Part shown: positions 6,136 through 7,538 of the stretch, piece by piece
Numbering within the stretch: the first letter of the stretch is position 1
How the letters are laid out: every line of letters starts with the position of its first letter
Source of the DNA: Pelotomaculum sp. UBA1371
Lineage (GTDB): Bacteria > Bacillota > Desulfotomaculia > Desulfotomaculales > Pelotomaculaceae
Length of the DNA: 7,538 nucleotides
Direction of reading: 5' to 3'
Assembly: GCA_002305915.1 (NCBI GenBank)
Contig: DBRJ01000064.1
Coordinates: 1 to 7,538 of the forward strand
Made by a program: the position numbers and the translations under genes
The notes under the pieces: model-generated
Told to the model about the DNA's origin: nothing
The model's database searches: none
What the model saw: the letters and a program-made list of their open reading frames with translations, nothing else

Positions 6136-7143
6136 ATGGAATATAGAACACTGGGAAAAACAGGGTTGAAAGTTTCTGTAGTAGGATTCGGCGGCATCCC
6201 CATCCAGCGGGTTTCAGCCGCCGAAGCTAACGCCATCGTGAACAGGGCTCTGGATCTGGGCATCAATTTTTTTGATACTGCCCGCGCCTACACCGACAGC
6301 GAGGAGAAGCTGGGTGCAGCTCTAAAAGCCAGGAGAAAAGAGGCCGTCATCGCCACAAAGTCCATGGCCAGAACGGGAGAAGCCATGGCTGCGGACATTA
6401 AGAAAAGCCTTGAAACCATGGGCCTGGACTACATCGACCTGTATCAGCTGCACAATGTCAAGAGCAAAAGGGAACTGGACAGGGTCCTCAGCCCTGACGG
6501 CGCCCTGGCTGCTTTAAAAGAGGCAAAAAAAGAAGGGCTGATCAGACACATCGGTATAACGGGGCATATTAAAGACTTCTTGTCCCAAACGCTGGTTCTG
6601 GGAGAAATAGAAACTGTACAGTTTCCTTTTAACGCTGTGGAAACCGTAGGCGTCCCGGAGTTGCTGAAACAGGCCGGAGCCATGGGAAAAGGCGTAATCG
6701 TAATGAAACCCCTGGCCGGAGGCGCATTGCGAAACGGGAACCTGGCCCTGCGCTACATTCTGGAACACGATGTAACCACTGTAATCCCCGGGATGGACTC
6801 CCTCCAACAGGTGGAGGAAAACGCCGGAGTAGGAAATGCCCCGCTGCCCCTGACCGCTGCCGAAAGATATGCGCTGGATGAAGAAGTTAAAACACTGGGC
6901 GGCGCATTTTGCAGGCGCTGTGAATACTGCAAACCCTGCGGCCAGAATATCGACATCCCCACGGTATTTCTGCTGGACGGTTATTACACCAGGTACAATT
7001 TACAGGACTGGGCCAGGGAGCGCTACCGGGCCTTAAAGGCCGGGGCGGATGCCTGCATCGGCTGCGGCGAATGCGAGGAAAGGTGCCCCTATAACCTGCC
7101 CATCCGGCAGATGCTGGCCGAAGCGGCGGCCCGGCTGGGGTAG
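6136..7143 (+). CDS. Aldo/keto reductase with C-terminal ferredoxin-like [4Fe-4S] domain
   Basis: Predicted cytoplasmic oxidoreductase of 335 residues in the Fe-S-containing aldo/keto reductase group (COG1453-like). The N-terminal TIM barrel opens MEYRTLGKTGLKVSVVGFGG. The catalytic tetrad is complete: D47 (FFDTARAY), Y52, K75 (VIATKS) and H106 (LYQLHN). NAD(P)H-dependent carbonyl reduction, or the reverse, is therefore expected. The C-terminus adds C259, C262, C265 and C268 (CRRCEYCKPC, then GQNIDIPTVF), and C307, C310, C313 and C317 (CIGCGECEERCPYNLPIRQM). The second set is a classic CxxCxxCxxxCP ferredoxin motif. One or two [4Fe-4S] clusters are likely, which would let the enzyme exchange electrons with ferredoxin-type partners; the cluster count and physiological substrate are unknown. 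It is a single gene with a strong ribosome binding site, no cotranscribed neighbour, and a probable terminator 170 bp downstream. A degraded match to its last codons lies at 4635-4681. Confidence 0.95.
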   Translation: MEYRTLGKTGLKVSVVGFGGIPIQRVSAAEANAIVNRALDLGINFFDTARAYTDSEEKLGAALKARRKEAVIATKSMARTGEAMAADIKKSLETMGLDYIDLYQLHNVKSKRELDRVLSPDGALAALKEAKKEGLIRHIGITGHIKDFLSQTLVLGEIETVQFPFNAVETVGVPELLKQAGAMGKGVIVMKPLAGGALRNGNLALRYILEHDVTTVIPGMDSLQQVEENAGVGNAPLPLTAAERYALDEEVKTLGGAFCRRCEYCKPCGQNIDIPTVFLLDGYYTRYNLQDWARERYRALKAGADACIGCGECEERCPYNLPIRQMLAEAAARLG

Positions 7144-7171
7144 CTGAAAAACCTTATTTTAATACTTCCTG

Positions 7172-7189
7172 TACTAACCCGGGTTAGTA
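7172..7189. promoter_or_regulatory. Perfect 18-bp palindrome, possible operator
   Basis: TACTAACCCGGGTTAGTA is perfectly self-complementary with no spacer, 28 bp after the reductase stop. A loopless dyad without a T-run is a poor terminator but typical in shape of a homodimeric regulator site, for example TetR-type. The half-site TACTAA also occurs in GTACTAAT repeats at 4461-4468 and, inverted, 4502-4509. What it controls is unclear; no gene start follows closely within the window. Confidence 0.4.
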
Positions 7190-7312
7190 TTCATCAAATA
7201 ATACACTAATTTTTAATTTTTATATAACTTCTCTCATGGAGCAGCTCACTGGATAAAAATGCAGGCAGTAAGTGTAAAACTGGCTAATAGAGAATGTTAA
7301 TAGCTTAGAAAT

Positions 7313-7346
7313 AAACCAGCGTTCCCTCTAGAAGAACGTTGGTTTT
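7313..7346 (+). terminator. Rho-independent terminator
   Basis: AAACCAGCGTTC (7313-7324) pairs with GAACGTTGGTTT (7334-7345): 12 pairs including one G.U, around a 9-nt loop, running into TTTT and then CGTCTT. It lies 170 bp after the reductase stop with no gene between, so it most likely ends that transcript. The A-run on the left arm gives it some capacity in the other direction. Confidence 0.65.
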
Positions 7347-7538
7347 CGTCTTAATATTTATGCCTCCGGCAGGCAAGGACCGTCCATATCTGCTTTTTCC
7401 AGTTTTTATTGATAGTACAAGGTAAGCTGCAATTGTTTAGATTATTAGTTAATTGTGAAGGGGAATGGACATTATGGTAGTTATCCTGGTAATGTTATAA
7501 CCTAAACTGAAAATAATTTCAGCATTAGTATAGTAAAA

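Larger units (their letters stand above)
7144..7538. other. Non-coding region downstream of the reductase
   Basis: No gene is seen to the right edge. The stretch contains the 18-bp palindrome at 7172-7189, an AT-rich run at about 7190-7230, a terminator hairpin at 7313-7345, a small GCCT/AGGC stem near 7363-7375, and a CTGAAA-ATAA-TTTCAG stem at 7507-7522. The last 100 bases are AT-rich and could be the promoter region of a gene beyond the edge. Confidence 0.5.

Noticed and set aside
7465..7500. Very short hydrophobic ORF (MDIMVVILVML)
   Set aside because: Eleven codons with the purine run only 1 nt from the ATG; no conservation evidence.

Overview
The window looks like chromosomal DNA of an anaerobic Bacillota (Clostridia, perhaps Peptococcaceae/Desulfotomaculum-like). 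This is an inference. It rests on strong AGGAGG ribosome binding sites, a TTG start, moderate G+C in genes with AT-rich spacers, and cysteine-rich Fe-S-type proteins. There is no rRNA, tRNA, CRISPR array or intact mobile element.

Layout. Positions 1-2993 (minus) hold an RND-family efflux permease whose last few residues lie beyond the left edge. Positions 2997-4112 (minus) hold its periplasmic adaptor (membrane fusion protein). The two are 3 nt apart and form an adaptor-permease operon read leftward; no outer-membrane channel gene is visible. Positions 4113-4771 are non-coding: the operon's promoter region with a dyad symmetry, an AT-rich cluster of inverted repeats, and a short decayed copy of an aldo/keto reductase 3' end (about 4635-4681). 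Positions 4772-5536 (minus) encode a protein joining an N-terminal SEC-C zinc motif to a YkgJ-type cysteine cluster domain, probably ended by a small hairpin terminator. Positions 5537-6135 contain no recognisable gene, only a GC-richer patch and a possible 43-codon ORF. Positions 6136-7143 (plus) encode an aldo/keto reductase with an eight-cysteine ferredoxin-like C-terminus. Positions 7144-7538 are non-coding and carry a perfect 18-bp palindrome and a Rho-independent terminator.

How the genes relate. The two RND genes should form one proton-driven exporter. The cysteine-cluster protein and the reductase are each single genes on opposite strands, with no visible functional link to the pump. 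The most interesting non-gene observation is that the end of the reductase gene recurs, degraded, about 2.5 kb upstream, which suggests loss of a paralogue or local rearrangement. I see no convincing undescribed multi-gene system here.
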